Source: an uncultured Bacteroidales bacterium (GTDB lineage Bacteria > Bacteroidota > Bacteroidia > Bacteroidales > F082). From it: a stretch of 64,000 nt of DNA. Under the pieces are notes generated by a model. That model saw only the letters and a program-made list of their open reading frames with translations, ran no database searches and was not told the DNA's origin. Below, in pieces: positions 36,834-45,361 of this stretch. The position numbers and the translations under genes were made by a program. Location of the stretch: positions 95,042 to 159,041 of the forward strand of contig CAMZJA010000003.1 in NCBI GenBank assembly GCA_947307415.1, read 5' to 3'. Each line of letters begins with the position of its first letter. The stretch's first letter is position 1.

Positions 36834-36908
36834 AAAAACCAAACGACATAAACCAGTCTGAATAAGCTTCGCTCACCACAAGGCCTGTTTTATTGTCGTT
36901 TGGTTTTT
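36834..36908. terminator. bidirectional terminator between convergent genes
   Basis: Perfect 15-base arms (36834-36848 AAAAACCAAACGACA and 36894-36908) with flanking A and T tracts on both sides and additional pairing inside. It separates the convergent C69 peptidase and moxR genes. Confidence 0.85.
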
Positions 36909-36924
36909 TAAAAATATGTTATTC

Positions 36925-37884
36925 TTATAACATCTTAAAAATAATCGTCTCAATGTTGATTCCTTCAGCTTGAGCGGTATAGTTACGAACAAGGCGGTGG
37001 CGGAGAACCGGCACCGCTACTTTTTTCACGTCTTCGATGTCGGGCGAGAACTTGCCGCTCATCAAAGCGTTGGCTTTAGCACCGATAATGAGATATTGCG
37101 AAGCACGCGGACCTGCGCCCCAGCTGAGATATTTATTTGCAAACTCGTGAGCGCGCTCAGTGTTAGGACGAGTTTTGGAAACGAGATTTACTGCGTATTC
37201 GTAAACATTGTCAGGCACCGGCACGCGACGTACCAACTGCTGGAAATAGAGGATCTCTTCAGCGCTCATCACAGCATCTACCTTATTATTATTGGCGGCA
37301 GTGGTGTTTTTCACAACAGCGATTTCATCTTCGTATAAAGGATAATCGAGCATCAAGTTGAACATAAAACGGTCGAGCTGCGCCTCAGGAAGCGGATACG
37401 TTCCCTCCTGCTCGATTGGGTTCTGCGTGGCAAGCACGAAAAACGGCTCGCTCAGCTTGTATGTCTTACCTGAAACCGTCACGTTCTTCTCCTGCATAGC
37501 CTCAAGCAAAGCAGCCTGAGTCTTTGGTGGTGTACGGTTGATCTCATCAGCGAGGATAATGTTAGCAAACACAGGGCCTTTCACGAATTTGAACTGACGC
37601 GACTCGTCCAAAATTTCAGTTCCGACAATGTCCGACGGCATCAGGTCAGGAGTAAACTGTATACGGTTGAAACTTAAACCTAATGCTTGTCCTATAGTGT
37701 TGATTAACAATGTTTTAGCAAGACCAGGAACACCTACCAAAAGCACATGTCCCTGACAGAAAATCGACAAAATGGTATCGTGAATCACCTCGTTTTGTCC
37801 GACGATGACTTTACCGATTTCCTTTTTCAGTGCTTCGTATTTATTTACAAGGGCTTTCGCGCCTTCAACATCCGAACTGTACAT
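36925..37884 (-). CDS. MoxR-family AAA+ ATPase
   Basis: 319 residues. Walker A GVPGLAKT (51-58), Walker B LADEINRTPPK (about 111-121), sensor FFVLATQNPIEQEGTYPLPE and the lid domain are present. MoxR ATPases act as chaperones for assembly or activation of other complexes, usually with a DUF58/von Willebrand-factor partner encoded next door. Here no such partner is adjacent; instead moxR is three bases after surA and is the last gene of the foldase cluster. Confidence 0.93.
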   Translation of the reverse strand: MYSSDVEGAKALVNKYEALKKEIGKVIVGQNEVIHDTILSIFCQGHVLLVGVPGLAKTLLINTIGQALGLSFNRIQFTPDLMPSDIVGTEILDESRQFKFVKGPVFANIILADEINRTPPKTQAALLEAMQEKNVTVSGKTYKLSEPFFVLATQNPIEQEGTYPLPEAQLDRFMFNLMLDYPLYEDEIAVVKNTTAANNNKVDAVMSAEEILYFQQLVRRVPVPDNVYEYAVNLVSKTRPNTERAHEFANKYLSWGAGPRASQYLIIGAKANALMSGKFSPDIEDVKKVAVPVLRHRLVRNYTAQAEGINIETIIFKML

Positions 37885-37887
37885 AAT

Positions 37888-39243
37888 TTACTCCTCTATC
37901 TTCCAGTCAAATTGAAAATCACAGCCGCAATAATCGTCAACAATCTTGATATACGCCTTGGTTGATTTCGATTCAATCCATTTGTTGATCGCATCTTGAC
38001 GCATTTTTTGCATCGTCCATTGTTGAATCAAAGCATAATCGTCTTTTAGATTTGCCTTATGCGGAGCTGTTTTCTTCTTGATTATCAATAATCTATATGC
38101 GTCTTTATCATTTTTTGTCTTCATTGGCACAGGATTGCTCACCTCGCCCACCTGCAGTCTGTTGACAACCACCGAAACCTGCTGATCGAGATCTTCAGCC
38201 GAGAACAATGTGCTTCCGGTATTAGGATTAACAAGATAACCTCCGTTCACTTTATCGTCTTCATCGCTGAATTTCATCACAGCCTCGTCGAAGGTAAGAC
38301 TGTCGTTTCTGATAAGATTTGCTATAGAATCCAACTCATTATAAGCATACTGTAAAGCCTCTGGCGACACTTTCACAGTGAGCAGTATATGACGCACGTT
38401 GACGTAGTCGCCACGGCGCTCGATGAGCTGTATGATATGATAACCGTATTCTGTTTCAACGACTTCCGAAATCTCACCATCTTTTAAAGCAAAAGCCGCG
38501 GCTTCAAATTCAGGCACCAGCTCACCTCTGCCCAGAAAACCAAGTTCACCGCCTTTCTTGGCTGAACCGGGGTCTTCGGAATACAACAACGCCATTGTCG
38601 AGAAACGCTCGCCTTTCAAAATACGGTTACGCAATCCGTAAAGTCTGTCTTTCACAGCAAGTTTCTCGTCAAGGGTGATTGGCGGTTTCTTTACCAGCTG
38701 TGCAATCTCGTATTGTGCGCTCACCGTCGGAATGGAATCGCTAGGAATGCTGTTGAAAAAGTCACGAACATCGCTTGGTGTGGCATTCACACCCTCAACA
38801 ATCTTACGCTGGACCTCTTCCATAAGCTGTTTTTCTTTCAACGACTCACGAAGCTCCGCCTTGATTTCCTTGATTGGTTTATCGTAATATTTCTCTAATT
38901 TTTCTTGCGATCCAAGCTGATTGATATAATAACGGATATAACGCTCTAATTCTGCATCTATTTGAGAATCAGTAACTTCGATACTATCAAGCTCGGCTTG
39001 GTTAAGCATAAGCTTACGGAAAAGCTGGTCTTCAAGAATCTCACAACGAATGGATGAAGCGCTTCCCTTGATACCACCTTGAAGCCTGAATTGCATATAT
39101 TGCTCTTCAATATCCGACTGCATGATGATATTCTTGCCAACAACAGCCACAATCTTGTCGATAACTTGCGGTTGCTGTGCGTATATCGTTGAAACACAAG
39201 TAGTTACAAAAGCAACTAAAGCAATTATTCTTCTTAGCTTCAT
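37888..39243 (-). CDS. surA: SurA-like periplasmic peptidyl-prolyl isomerase
   Basis: 451 residues. Signal peptide (MKLRRIIALVAFVTTCVSTIYA), an N-terminal chaperone domain (about 25-165, starting VIDKIVAVVGKNIIMQSDIE), and two parvulin domains (about 175-275 and 283-390; NVRHILLTVKVSPE, GYHIIQLIERRGD), then a C-terminal helix. SurA escorts unfolded outer-membrane proteins through the periplasm. It starts two bases after a smaller paralogue. Confidence 0.92.
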   Translation of the reverse strand: MKLRRIIALVAFVTTCVSTIYAQQPQVIDKIVAVVGKNIIMQSDIEEQYMQFRLQGGIKGSASSIRCEILEDQLFRKLMLNQAELDSIEVTDSQIDAELERYIRYYINQLGSQEKLEKYYDKPIKEIKAELRESLKEKQLMEEVQRKIVEGVNATPSDVRDFFNSIPSDSIPTVSAQYEIAQLVKKPPITLDEKLAVKDRLYGLRNRILKGERFSTMALLYSEDPGSAKKGGELGFLGRGELVPEFEAAAFALKDGEISEVVETEYGYHIIQLIERRGDYVNVRHILLTVKVSPEALQYAYNELDSIANLIRNDSLTFDEAVMKFSDEDDKVNGGYLVNPNTGSTLFSAEDLDQQVSVVVNRLQVGEVSNPVPMKTKNDKDAYRLLIIKKKTAPHKANLKDDYALIQQWTMQKMRQDAINKWIESKSTKAYIKIVDDYCGCDFQFDWKIEE

Positions 39244-39245
39244 AA

Positions 39246-39764
39246 TTAATAAATTTCAAAAATCCTATCTTTAACAGCCTTGCTATAAAGACTGTTATTC
39301 ACATTCTCAATAAGCTCTTTCTTCCTGATATTCAATATGATACATCTAACAGCGTCTCTATCCATATCAACAGAAGAGTTGTCCTCGATATAATCAGCGA
39401 TCTCTTTTTCAGAAACAACAGTGTCGAGGTTTTGCTCTATCAGCATCGATTCATATTTATAGATTATCAATGAGTTATGATAATCTTCCAACTGTTTCGA
39501 GAAATCAAGTTCCGATTTATCAATATTATTTTCAGCTTGATGAATGAGCAGCTGACGACGAATCCAGTTATCAATGAAAGCTTTCGTCCTGACAAGGCTG
39601 TCATTTACACTGATGCCATCATACAGAACGCTTTGTAAATCAGACCGATACAACACTTTGTCATAAACTGTCGCGACAATTTTATCGCCATTACCGTTTT
39701 TTGAATTCTGACATGAGACCAATGCCAGAAAACATATCAGTCCGATCACAAATTTATTTTTCAT
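39246..39764 (-). CDS. SurA-like chaperone-domain lipoprotein lacking the isomerase domain
   Basis: 172 residues. Lipoprotein signal ending LVSC (Cys19). The mature part (KIVATVYDKVLYRSDLQSVL onward) resembles the N-terminal chaperone domain of SurA/PpiD, with no parvulin domain. It lies between a two-parvulin 663-residue protein (which it overlaps by 11 bases) and SurA. A holdase or an accessory subunit of its neighbours is my inference; no family name is assigned. Confidence 0.75.
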   Translation of the reverse strand: MKNKFVIGLICFLALVSCQNSKNGNGDKIVATVYDKVLYRSDLQSVLYDGISVNDSLVRTKAFIDNWIRRQLLIHQAENNIDKSELDFSKQLEDYHNSLIIYKYESMLIEQNLDTVVSEKEIADYIEDNSSVDMDRDAVRCIILNIRKKELIENVNNSLYSKAVKDRIFEIY

Positions 39765-41745
39765 AGTTTTTCCTGACTTTCTCTAATATTTTTTCATTAA
39801 TCGTCACAGGATATTTCGCTTTTAACTCATTGAGCCAATCGGCTTCAAGTTTTGTCTGATATGCTGAAATGATAACGCCTTTTGCCTCTTTGTAAGTCTT
39901 AGGTTCCGGCTCGCGAACTTCCAAAATCTTGATAATCTTCGTTGTGTTATCGACTGTTGAAGGAACTACTCTTATTGTTCCGACCTCCCATTTTGTCTCG
40001 TCGATGTCGACATTATCGCCCAATTGGAAATATGGAGATTTCACTGTCACACCCTTCAAAGACTCGGCTTTAACGATTGATTTGATGCTATCTGCAGAGA
40101 TATCCTCTTTTATGAGTTCCTCTGCTCTGGCAAGACTTTCCTCGTTATTCACCGTAATCAGGATGGTTTTGACACGTTTAGCCCACATGAAGTCGTTTTT
40201 GTTTTCTTCATAGAATGATTTTATGCCGGCAGTGTCGTGTTCAGCTTTTTTCCAAACTTCTTTATCCATCAAGTCGAAAAGAAGAATGCCGTCGTGATAT
40301 TCCTGAACAAGGAGTTTAAAGTCAGGATATTTCTCTTCAAGATGAGCGTCTTCATAAGCAAATGCTGACTCTTTCAAGAATTCATCATAAAGCTGGTAAG
40401 CATATGATGCCGACGATATGAATGGTTTTGCCGACTGATGTTTTTTGATATATTCAACAAAATCGGAAATCTTATATGTGTCTTTGTTGAATTTGAAGAG
40501 AACTTTATTCATATCAACACCTTCCGCCACGACGTAATCGCCTTGTTTCAAAGTGCTGTCGATTGTAGCGATGAAAGCGTCTTTTACCTTGGTGTATTCC
40601 TTAAATTTATTTTCTTTCAAGATACGTTTCAACACCATCTCGTCGCTTAACTTGGCGCGCATATCTTTTTCAACACGTTTTGTGATGTTTTCTTTCTCAT
40701 CTTCAAGGCTTTTCACACCTGACTTTGAGATAAGCTTAACGATATGATAACCGTAGTTGGTCTTGATAGGCTCTGAAAACTCATTGTCGTTCAATCTCTT
40801 AACTTCATCAATAAACTCAGGAACTATCTGGCTCACCTTGAAAGGTGTGAGTGCGCCGCCATGAGATGCGCTGCCTTTGTCATCTGAATATTTCTTAACG
40901 ATGACATCCCAGTTTTTACCATCTTTATCGATTTCATTATAGATGTTATAAATCTTAGCTTTTACGACAGAATCAGTCTTCATCGGGTCTTTGTCGTCGA
41001 CGGCAAGGAAGATATGAGCCGCTTTTATCATGCCACAAGCCGGAGTTTTTGTGTTGACTTTGATGATATGATAGCCGAAATCTGAACGCACAGGCATTGA
41101 AACTTCACCTTCTTTGGTGTTATAAGCACCGCTCTCAAAAGGATAAACCATGTCGAAAACCGTGAAATAACCAAGGTTTCCACGATTTCCCTTGTAAGCG
41201 CGTTTGTTCACCACAGTGTCGCGTGCCGACGGGTCGTTTGAGGCTTCAAAAGCCACATCGCCGAAGTTTTCGCCGTTCATGACACGTTTGCGAAGCTCCA
41301 TGGCTCTGTTGTAAGCCTTAAGGGTATCGGCAGGCACAGCGTGAGGGTCGCATTTGATAAGGATATGCGATGCGTTGATATCCCACAGCATGCGCTCGTA
41401 AGCTTCTTCAACAAGTTGCTCTGTTGCAGCATCGTTTGAAAAATATGGCTTTGCAAGTTGTTTGCGATAGCCGTCATATTCCTTGACGAACTTTGGCAAT
41501 GTATCCATTCTACGTGCTTCAGCCTCAGTGACTTTCAGCTTGAAGTTGATATACATGTCAAGATAATCATCGACGCTTTTCTTATCGATGACATCGCTTT
41601 TCACGTTGTTTTTCTCATAAACCTCCATAAACTCCTTGGCAGAGATGTTTTTATCGCCTAGAGTTATTAAAGTCTTTGATTTCCAACCCTGTGCGAAAAG
41701 CATAGCTGGCATCATTAATGCTAATAGAACTAATAGTTTTTTCAT
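39754..41745 (-). CDS. large peptidyl-prolyl isomerase with two parvulin domains
   Basis: 663 residues from the ATG at 41745, which starts a clear signal peptide (MKKLLVLLALMMPAMLFAQ); an in-frame ATG at 41829 would place a hydrophilic stretch before it and start in a repeat. N-terminal chaperone-like region (about 20-110), parvulin domains at about 118-230 (NASHILIKCDPHAVPADTL) and 235-350 (IKAAHIFLAVDDKD, GYHIVKLISKSG), and a long C-terminal helical/chaperone region (about 360-663). Likely a periplasmic foldase for outer-membrane or T9SS proteins. Two parvulin domains plus a long C-terminal arm are typical of the Bacteroidota branch. Confidence 0.88.
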   Translation of the reverse strand: MKKLLVLLALMMPAMLFAQGWKSKTLITLGDKNISAKEFMEVYEKNNVKSDVIDKKSVDDYLDMYINFKLKVTEAEARRMDTLPKFVKEYDGYRKQLAKPYFSNDAATEQLVEEAYERMLWDINASHILIKCDPHAVPADTLKAYNRAMELRKRVMNGENFGDVAFEASNDPSARDTVVNKRAYKGNRGNLGYFTVFDMVYPFESGAYNTKEGEVSMPVRSDFGYHIIKVNTKTPACGMIKAAHIFLAVDDKDPMKTDSVVKAKIYNIYNEIDKDGKNWDVIVKKYSDDKGSASHGGALTPFKVSQIVPEFIDEVKRLNDNEFSEPIKTNYGYHIVKLISKSGVKSLEDEKENITKRVEKDMRAKLSDEMVLKRILKENKFKEYTKVKDAFIATIDSTLKQGDYVVAEGVDMNKVLFKFNKDTYKISDFVEYIKKHQSAKPFISSASYAYQLYDEFLKESAFAYEDAHLEEKYPDFKLLVQEYHDGILLFDLMDKEVWKKAEHDTAGIKSFYEENKNDFMWAKRVKTILITVNNEESLARAEELIKEDISADSIKSIVKAESLKGVTVKSPYFQLGDNVDIDETKWEVGTIRVVPSTVDNTTKIIKILEVREPEPKTYKEAKGVIISAYQTKLEADWLNELKAKYPVTINEKILEKVRKNYEK

Positions 41746-41770
41746 ATAATTTCTTTTTTTATCTTTTATA

Positions 41771-41872
41771 GTTTCCTCGCACTTCGTGCTCGGAATGACA
41801 ATTCTTCGTTCTGATATGTCCGCTGTCATTCCGAATCCCGTAGGGATGAGGAATCTCCTTCTGATTAACGTT
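41771..41872. repeat. REP-like elements between guaB and the foldase operon
   Basis: Two palindromic units: TCCTCGCACTTCGTGCTCGG followed by AATGACA (with a GCAC-TTCG-TGC stem-loop), then GTCATTCCGAATCCCGTAGG followed by GATGAGGAATCTCC and the tail GATTAACGTTA. The core and tail match the elements at 14 kb. The 142-base gap holds little else. Confidence 0.75.
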
Positions 41873-41887
41873 ACTTTTTCTGTTTTA

Positions 41888-43360
41888 TTACGCTTTTCTG
41901 CTATAATTCGGTGATTCCTGCGTGATTGTAATGTCGTGCGGATGGCTCTCGTTCATACCCGATGCTGTGATCTTGATGAAGCGTGCGTTATGCAGCTCCT
42001 CGATGGTGTGTGAGCCAGTGTAGCCCATACCTGCGCGGAGTCCGCCGACCATCTGATAGACCACCTCTGAGAGGCTTCCTTTATAAGGAACGCGGCCGAC
42101 GATACCTTCCGGAACGAGTTTCTTGATGTCGTCTTCCATATCCTGGAAGTAACGGTCTTTTGAGCCGTGCTGCATAGCCTCGAGTGAGCCCATGCCGCGG
42201 TATGTCTTGTATTTACGGCCTTCGAAGATGATGGTGTCGCCCGGTGACTCGTTGACGCCAGCGAAAAGTGAGCCGGCCATGATCGACGAAGCGCCTGCCG
42301 CGATAGCTTTCACGATATCGCCAGTGTAACGGATGCCGCCGTCAGCGATGACTGGGATGCCAGTGCCTTTAAGAGCTTCCGAGACATTGTAAACAGCTGT
42401 CAGCTGAGGAACTCCGATACCTGCGATGATACGTGTGGTACATATTGAGCCTGGTCCGATACCGACTTTGATAGCGTCGACGTCGAGTTTTGCAAGGTCT
42501 TTAGCAGCTTCGGCTGTCGCGATGTTACCGATGACGAGATCGATGTTAGGGAATGCCTTACGGAGCTCTTTCGTCACGTTGAAAACGTTCTGTGAATGAC
42601 CGTGCGCTGTGTCGACAACGATAGCGTCAACGCCAGCATTTACAAGGGCTTGAGCGCGCTCCATGGTATTGTATGTGATACCAACGGCGGCAGCTACTCT
42701 CAAACGGCCGTGTTCGTCTTTCGAAGCGTTAGGACGGGCTTTGATTTTGATGATATCTTTGTAAGTGATAAGTCCGATGAGGTGGTTATGCTTGTCGACG
42801 ACAGGCAGTTTCTCGATTTTATGCTCTTGGAGGATGTCTTCAGCTGTAGCGAAATCGGTAAACTCGGTGGTGGTGATGAGGTTGTCTTTTGTCATCACTT
42901 CCGAAATAGGACGGTCTGTCTTACGTTCGAAGCGGAGGTCACGATTTGTGACTATACCCACAAGCACGTTGTCGTCGTTAACTACCGGGATACCGCCGAT
43001 ATGATATTCGTTCATGATTTTGAGAGCGTCGCGAACGAGAGCGCCTTCTTTGATGGTCACCGGGTTGATGATCATGCCGTTTTCAGCACGTTTCACCTTC
43101 GTCACCTCGGCAGCCTGCTGCTCTATTGTCATGTTTTTGTGGAGCACGCCTATGCCGCCTTCCTGTGCGATAGCGATAGCCATCGGGGCCTCGGTGACGG
43201 TGTCCATACCGGCTGTCACGATAGGGATGTTAAGACCGATGTGGCGTGAGAATTTCGTTCTCAAATCAGCATCGCGAGGGATAATATTGCTGTAAGCTGG
43301 GATCAATAAAACGTCGTCGTAAGTCAAGCCTTCTTCGACAAATTTCTCATTTTTTGACAT
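41888..43360 (-). CDS. guaB: inosine-5'-monophosphate dehydrogenase
   Basis: 490 residues; oxidises IMP to XMP with NAD, the committed step to guanine nucleotides. A TIM barrel is interrupted by two CBS domains (about 95-205); the catalytic cysteine loop [18 protein letters not shown] is at about 298-315, the phosphate-binding [14 protein letters not shown] and the flap [13 protein letters not shown] follow. Canonical length. Own promoter at 43400-43407. Confidence 0.97.
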   Translation of the reverse strand: MSKNEKFVEEGLTYDDVLLIPAYSNIIPRDADLRTKFSRHIGLNIPIVTAGMDTVTEAPMAIAIAQEGGIGVLHKNMTIEQQAAEVTKVKRAENGMIINPVTIKEGALVRDALKIMNEYHIGGIPVVNDDNVLVGIVTNRDLRFERKTDRPISEVMTKDNLITTTEFTDFATAEDILQEHKIEKLPVVDKHNHLIGLITYKDIIKIKARPNASKDEHGRLRVAAAVGITYNTMERAQALVNAGVDAIVVDTAHGHSQNVFNVTKELRKAFPNIDLVIGNIATAEAAKDLAKLDVDAIKVGIGPGSICTTRIIAGIGVPQLTAVYNVSEALKGTGIPVIADGGIRYTGDIVKAIAAGASSIMAGSLFAGVNESPGDTIIFEGRKYKTYRGMGSLEAMQHGSKDRYFQDMEDDIKKLVPEGIVGRVPYKGSLSEVVYQMVGGLRAGMGYTGSHTIEELHNARFIKITASGMNESHPHDITITQESPNYSRKA

Positions 43361-43399
43361 AATATGAAGTTTTTAATTTTTATTCGTTTAATTAATCTG

Positions 43400-43407
43400 C
43401 AAAAATA
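43400..43407 (-). promoter_or_regulatory. promoter -7 box of guaB
   Basis: Minus strand TATTTTTG, matching TAnnTTTG, 39 bases before the guaB ATG at 43360. Confidence 0.5.
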
Positions 43408-43475
43408 CAAAAAATTTCTTTTATATAAGGTATTGTTGAAAATTTTGCCCTAACTGACTGTTTTTTTCAAAAATT

Positions 43476-43507
43476 TTTGGAATTCTTCGAAAAATCGCAT
43501 ATCTTTG
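43476..43507 (+). promoter_or_regulatory. near-perfect promoter driving the structured RNA
   Basis: TTTG at 43476-43479 and TATCTTTG at 43500-43507, spaced 20 bases: a complete match to the Bacteroidota promoter consensus. Transcription would start near 43512-43514. Confidence 0.65.
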
Positions 43508-43512
43508 CATCG

Positions 43513-43738
43513 TTAAATCATTAAAATTGCAAAAAGAAACAGTTAAAAGAATTTAAAGACATATAAAAAGGCGTTTTCGCTTTTCTTTGAAAACTCGAAA
43601 CCTAGGAAATTTCGGCAAGTAACATCAAAAGAAAGTGAAACGCTCGCGGTTTTTACCGTGGGCTTTCTTGTTGATGTTACAGGTACTCCTAGGACCTCGA
43701 GTTTGACAAAAAGTTCGCGGTTTTTTTATTGTCAAAAA
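43513..43738 (+). ncRNA. strongly structured RNA candidate (6S-like or long 5' leader)
   Basis: The 412-base gap after guaB holds no gene but a conspicuous fold. A small GGCG/CGC hairpin with A and T flanks (43566-43587) is followed by one long imperfect hairpin, 43592-43703: closing stem AACTCG/CGAGTT, inner stem CCTAGGA/TCCTAGG, an asymmetric internal loop (11 against 6 bases), a 17-bp stem with a single bulged G (43619-43635 with 43663-43680), and a terminal CGCGGT/ACCGTG hairpin. A terminator-like hairpin follows (43702-43736). A rod with a central internal loop, its own strong promoter and a terminator is the layout of 6S RNA. Alternatively it is the 5' leader of the CsgG/LpoB-like gene at 43773. 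Neither identity is proven. tmRNA, RNase P and SRP RNA hallmarks are absent. Confidence 0.55.
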
Positions 43739-43745
43739 TTGACAA
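43702..43745 (+). terminator. terminator-like hairpin with mutually exclusive partners
   Basis: TTTGACAA (43702-43709) can pair with TTGTCAAA (43729-43736), closing over a T-run. The latter can instead pair with TTGACAA at 43739-43745. The first arm also overlaps the closing stem of the RNA hairpin (CGAGTT, 43698-43703). Three competing pairings over 44 bases suggest termination that can be switched, or simply a terminator with a degenerate duplicate. Confidence 0.5.
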
Positions 43746-43772
43746 AATAGTTTAATATCAAATATTAGTAAA

Positions 43773-45131
43773 ATGAAGAAAGTTTTTACACTTATCGTGG
43801 GATTGATGCTGACTATGACTGCATTTGCCCAAAAGACAGTAGCTGTTTATGTTACAGCCAGTGAAGGAGTTACACAAGAAACAAAAAGAGTTTTAGGTAG
43901 CGAACTTGTTGCTGCCATTACAAAAACAGCTGATTACATTGCCGTTGAACGAACCACCGACTTTATGGCGCAGGTGGCAAAAGAACAAGGCAACTATGAA
44001 ATTGATGATGCTGCTCTGTATGATTTGGGTCGCAAATTTGGTGCAAGCAACGTTTGTGTGGCTGATGTGACCAAATTCGGCGATGAGTATTACATTGTTG
44101 CAAGGCTTTTGGACATAAAAACATCGAAAGTTTGGAAAACAGCTAAAAAGTATTCAACTCTGAAATCACTAAGAGAACTCGTTGAGATCTCAGAAGCATT
44201 GGCTAATGAACTATTTGGAAATCTCAAAGAATTTTCAACTTATGCCCACGGCGACAATGTCGATAATAATAGTTATATAGTGAAAATAGAAAACAGAGGA
44301 AATTTTACTAAAGTTACATTGAAATATCTATCATTAGATCCTCAACAAAAACTTGGCATAAATAGAGCTACATATATTGAAGACATTACAACACATCAAA
44401 AATATAATCTGGCAGATGCTGTGAATATCAGTATTATTGACCAAAACAATACTTTGAGCAAGAATGTGGGCAAAGGCATTTGGGAATATTCGCTGTTTTT
44501 TGACAGATTGTCGGAGGATGCTCAATATATTATGATAATTGAGCCGAACGGATGGAAATATAAAGACATTGTACTAAAGCCATATGGCGATGAAAATACG
44601 TTCGTTTTTGAAGACAACACGCAAAAAGTGTATGAAAATATGTTAAACCATATTGATGAATGGCAGATGCAACAATATGAACAGGAAAAGATTACAAAAA
44701 GAGGCAACTCTTATCACATGGGTAATAAACCGTTAACAAAAGAACAATATAAAAATGTAATTATGACTTGTCCTGAAGCTTGGGCTAAATATAAAAAAGG
44801 GAAAACCTGGAATATAGTCGGATTTGCATCATTGGGAATAGGTGCTACTATTTTTGCTATTGAAATGGGTAAAAGAAACAATATGAACAGAGAAGACTAT
44901 AGGAGGAATTTTTATTATGACGAGCAGGGGTATTTAAATGACCGTAAACGCCATTTTAATCTTGCTATTGGAGGTTTGTGTGTTGGATCTGCTATTGCTA
45001 TACCATCTTTTATCATTGGTAATAACCAAAAGAGATCTGCATATAAAGAATACAACAAGCATTGCGCACAGTCTGCCAAGTTAAGCATGAGCGTCACTGG
45101 TAATGGTTTGGGCGTTTGTTTGAATTTCTAA
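43773..45131 (+). CDS. secreted CsgG/LpoB-like protein with C-terminal membrane segments
   Basis: 452 residues. Signal peptide (MKKVFTLIVGLMLTMTAFAQ), then an alpha/beta domain (about 21-155) similar in pattern to the CsgG/LpoB/TolB-N fold: KTVAVYVTA strand, LGSELVAAITKTADYIAVER, LGRKFGASNVCVADVTKFG, YIVARLLDIKTSKVWKTAKKY. A beta-rich middle (about 165-290) and two hydrophobic helices near the C-terminus (about 352-368 and 394-413) follow. LpoB-type proteins activate penicillin-binding proteins, CsgG-type form secretion pores; I cannot decide between these. No promoter match lies between it and the RNA element, so it may share that transcript. Confidence 0.65.
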   Translation: MKKVFTLIVGLMLTMTAFAQKTVAVYVTASEGVTQETKRVLGSELVAAITKTADYIAVERTTDFMAQVAKEQGNYEIDDAALYDLGRKFGASNVCVADVTKFGDEYYIVARLLDIKTSKVWKTAKKYSTLKSLRELVEISEALANELFGNLKEFSTYAHGDNVDNNSYIVKIENRGNFTKVTLKYLSLDPQQKLGINRATYIEDITTHQKYNLADAVNISIIDQNNTLSKNVGKGIWEYSLFFDRLSEDAQYIMIIEPNGWKYKDIVLKPYGDENTFVFEDNTQKVYENMLNHIDEWQMQQYEQEKITKRGNSYHMGNKPLTKEQYKNVIMTCPEAWAKYKKGKTWNIVGFASLGIGATIFAIEMGKRNNMNREDYRRNFYYDEQGYLNDRKRHFNLAIGGLCVGSAIAIPSFIIGNNQKRSAYKEYNKHCAQSAKLSMSVTGNGLGVCLNF

Positions 45132-45150
45132 AGACATAAAAACTTGTTTT

Positions 45151-45188
45151 AAACCGCTTTCTGGAAAAACCCTGGAAACGGTTTTTTT
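45151..45188 (+). terminator. rho-independent terminator after the CsgG/LpoB-like gene
   Basis: AAACCG-C-TTTC (45151-45161) pairs with GAAACGGTTT (45175-45184), followed by a run of T. It lies 20 bases past the stop codon. Confidence 0.8.
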
Positions 45189-45348
45189 ATTTACCGAACT
45201 TTGAGGTAGTGTAATCTGAACTGTGTCAAGGTCTGATTCCATCATAAATTCACGTTGCAAAATTACTAGTTATTATTAAATATTGGTAATTTTTTGAAAA
45301 TATTTCAACATGTAATTTATATCTGTGTAATCTGTGAGATAAAAGTAG

Positions 45349-45356
45349 TATCTTTG
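45349..45356 (+). promoter_or_regulatory. promoter -7 box abutting ldcA (leaderless start)
   Basis: TATCTTTG, a full match to TAnnTTTG. Five bases separate its G from the A of the ldcA ATG, so transcription should begin at or next to the start codon. Confidence 0.55.
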
Positions 45357-45361
45357 CATCT

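Noticed and set aside
42596-43249. 217-codon open frame on the plus strand opposite guaB
   Set aside because: It lies wholly antisense to a strongly conserved IMP dehydrogenase, is Cys/His/Val-rich without any recognisable domain, and has no promoter; it is a shadow of guaB codon usage.
43513-43738. tmRNA, RNase P RNA or SRP RNA as identity for the structured RNA
   Set aside because: No tRNA-like ends or tag reading frame, no RNase P core such as GAGGAAAGTCC, no SRP tetraloop domain; size and rod shape do not fit either.
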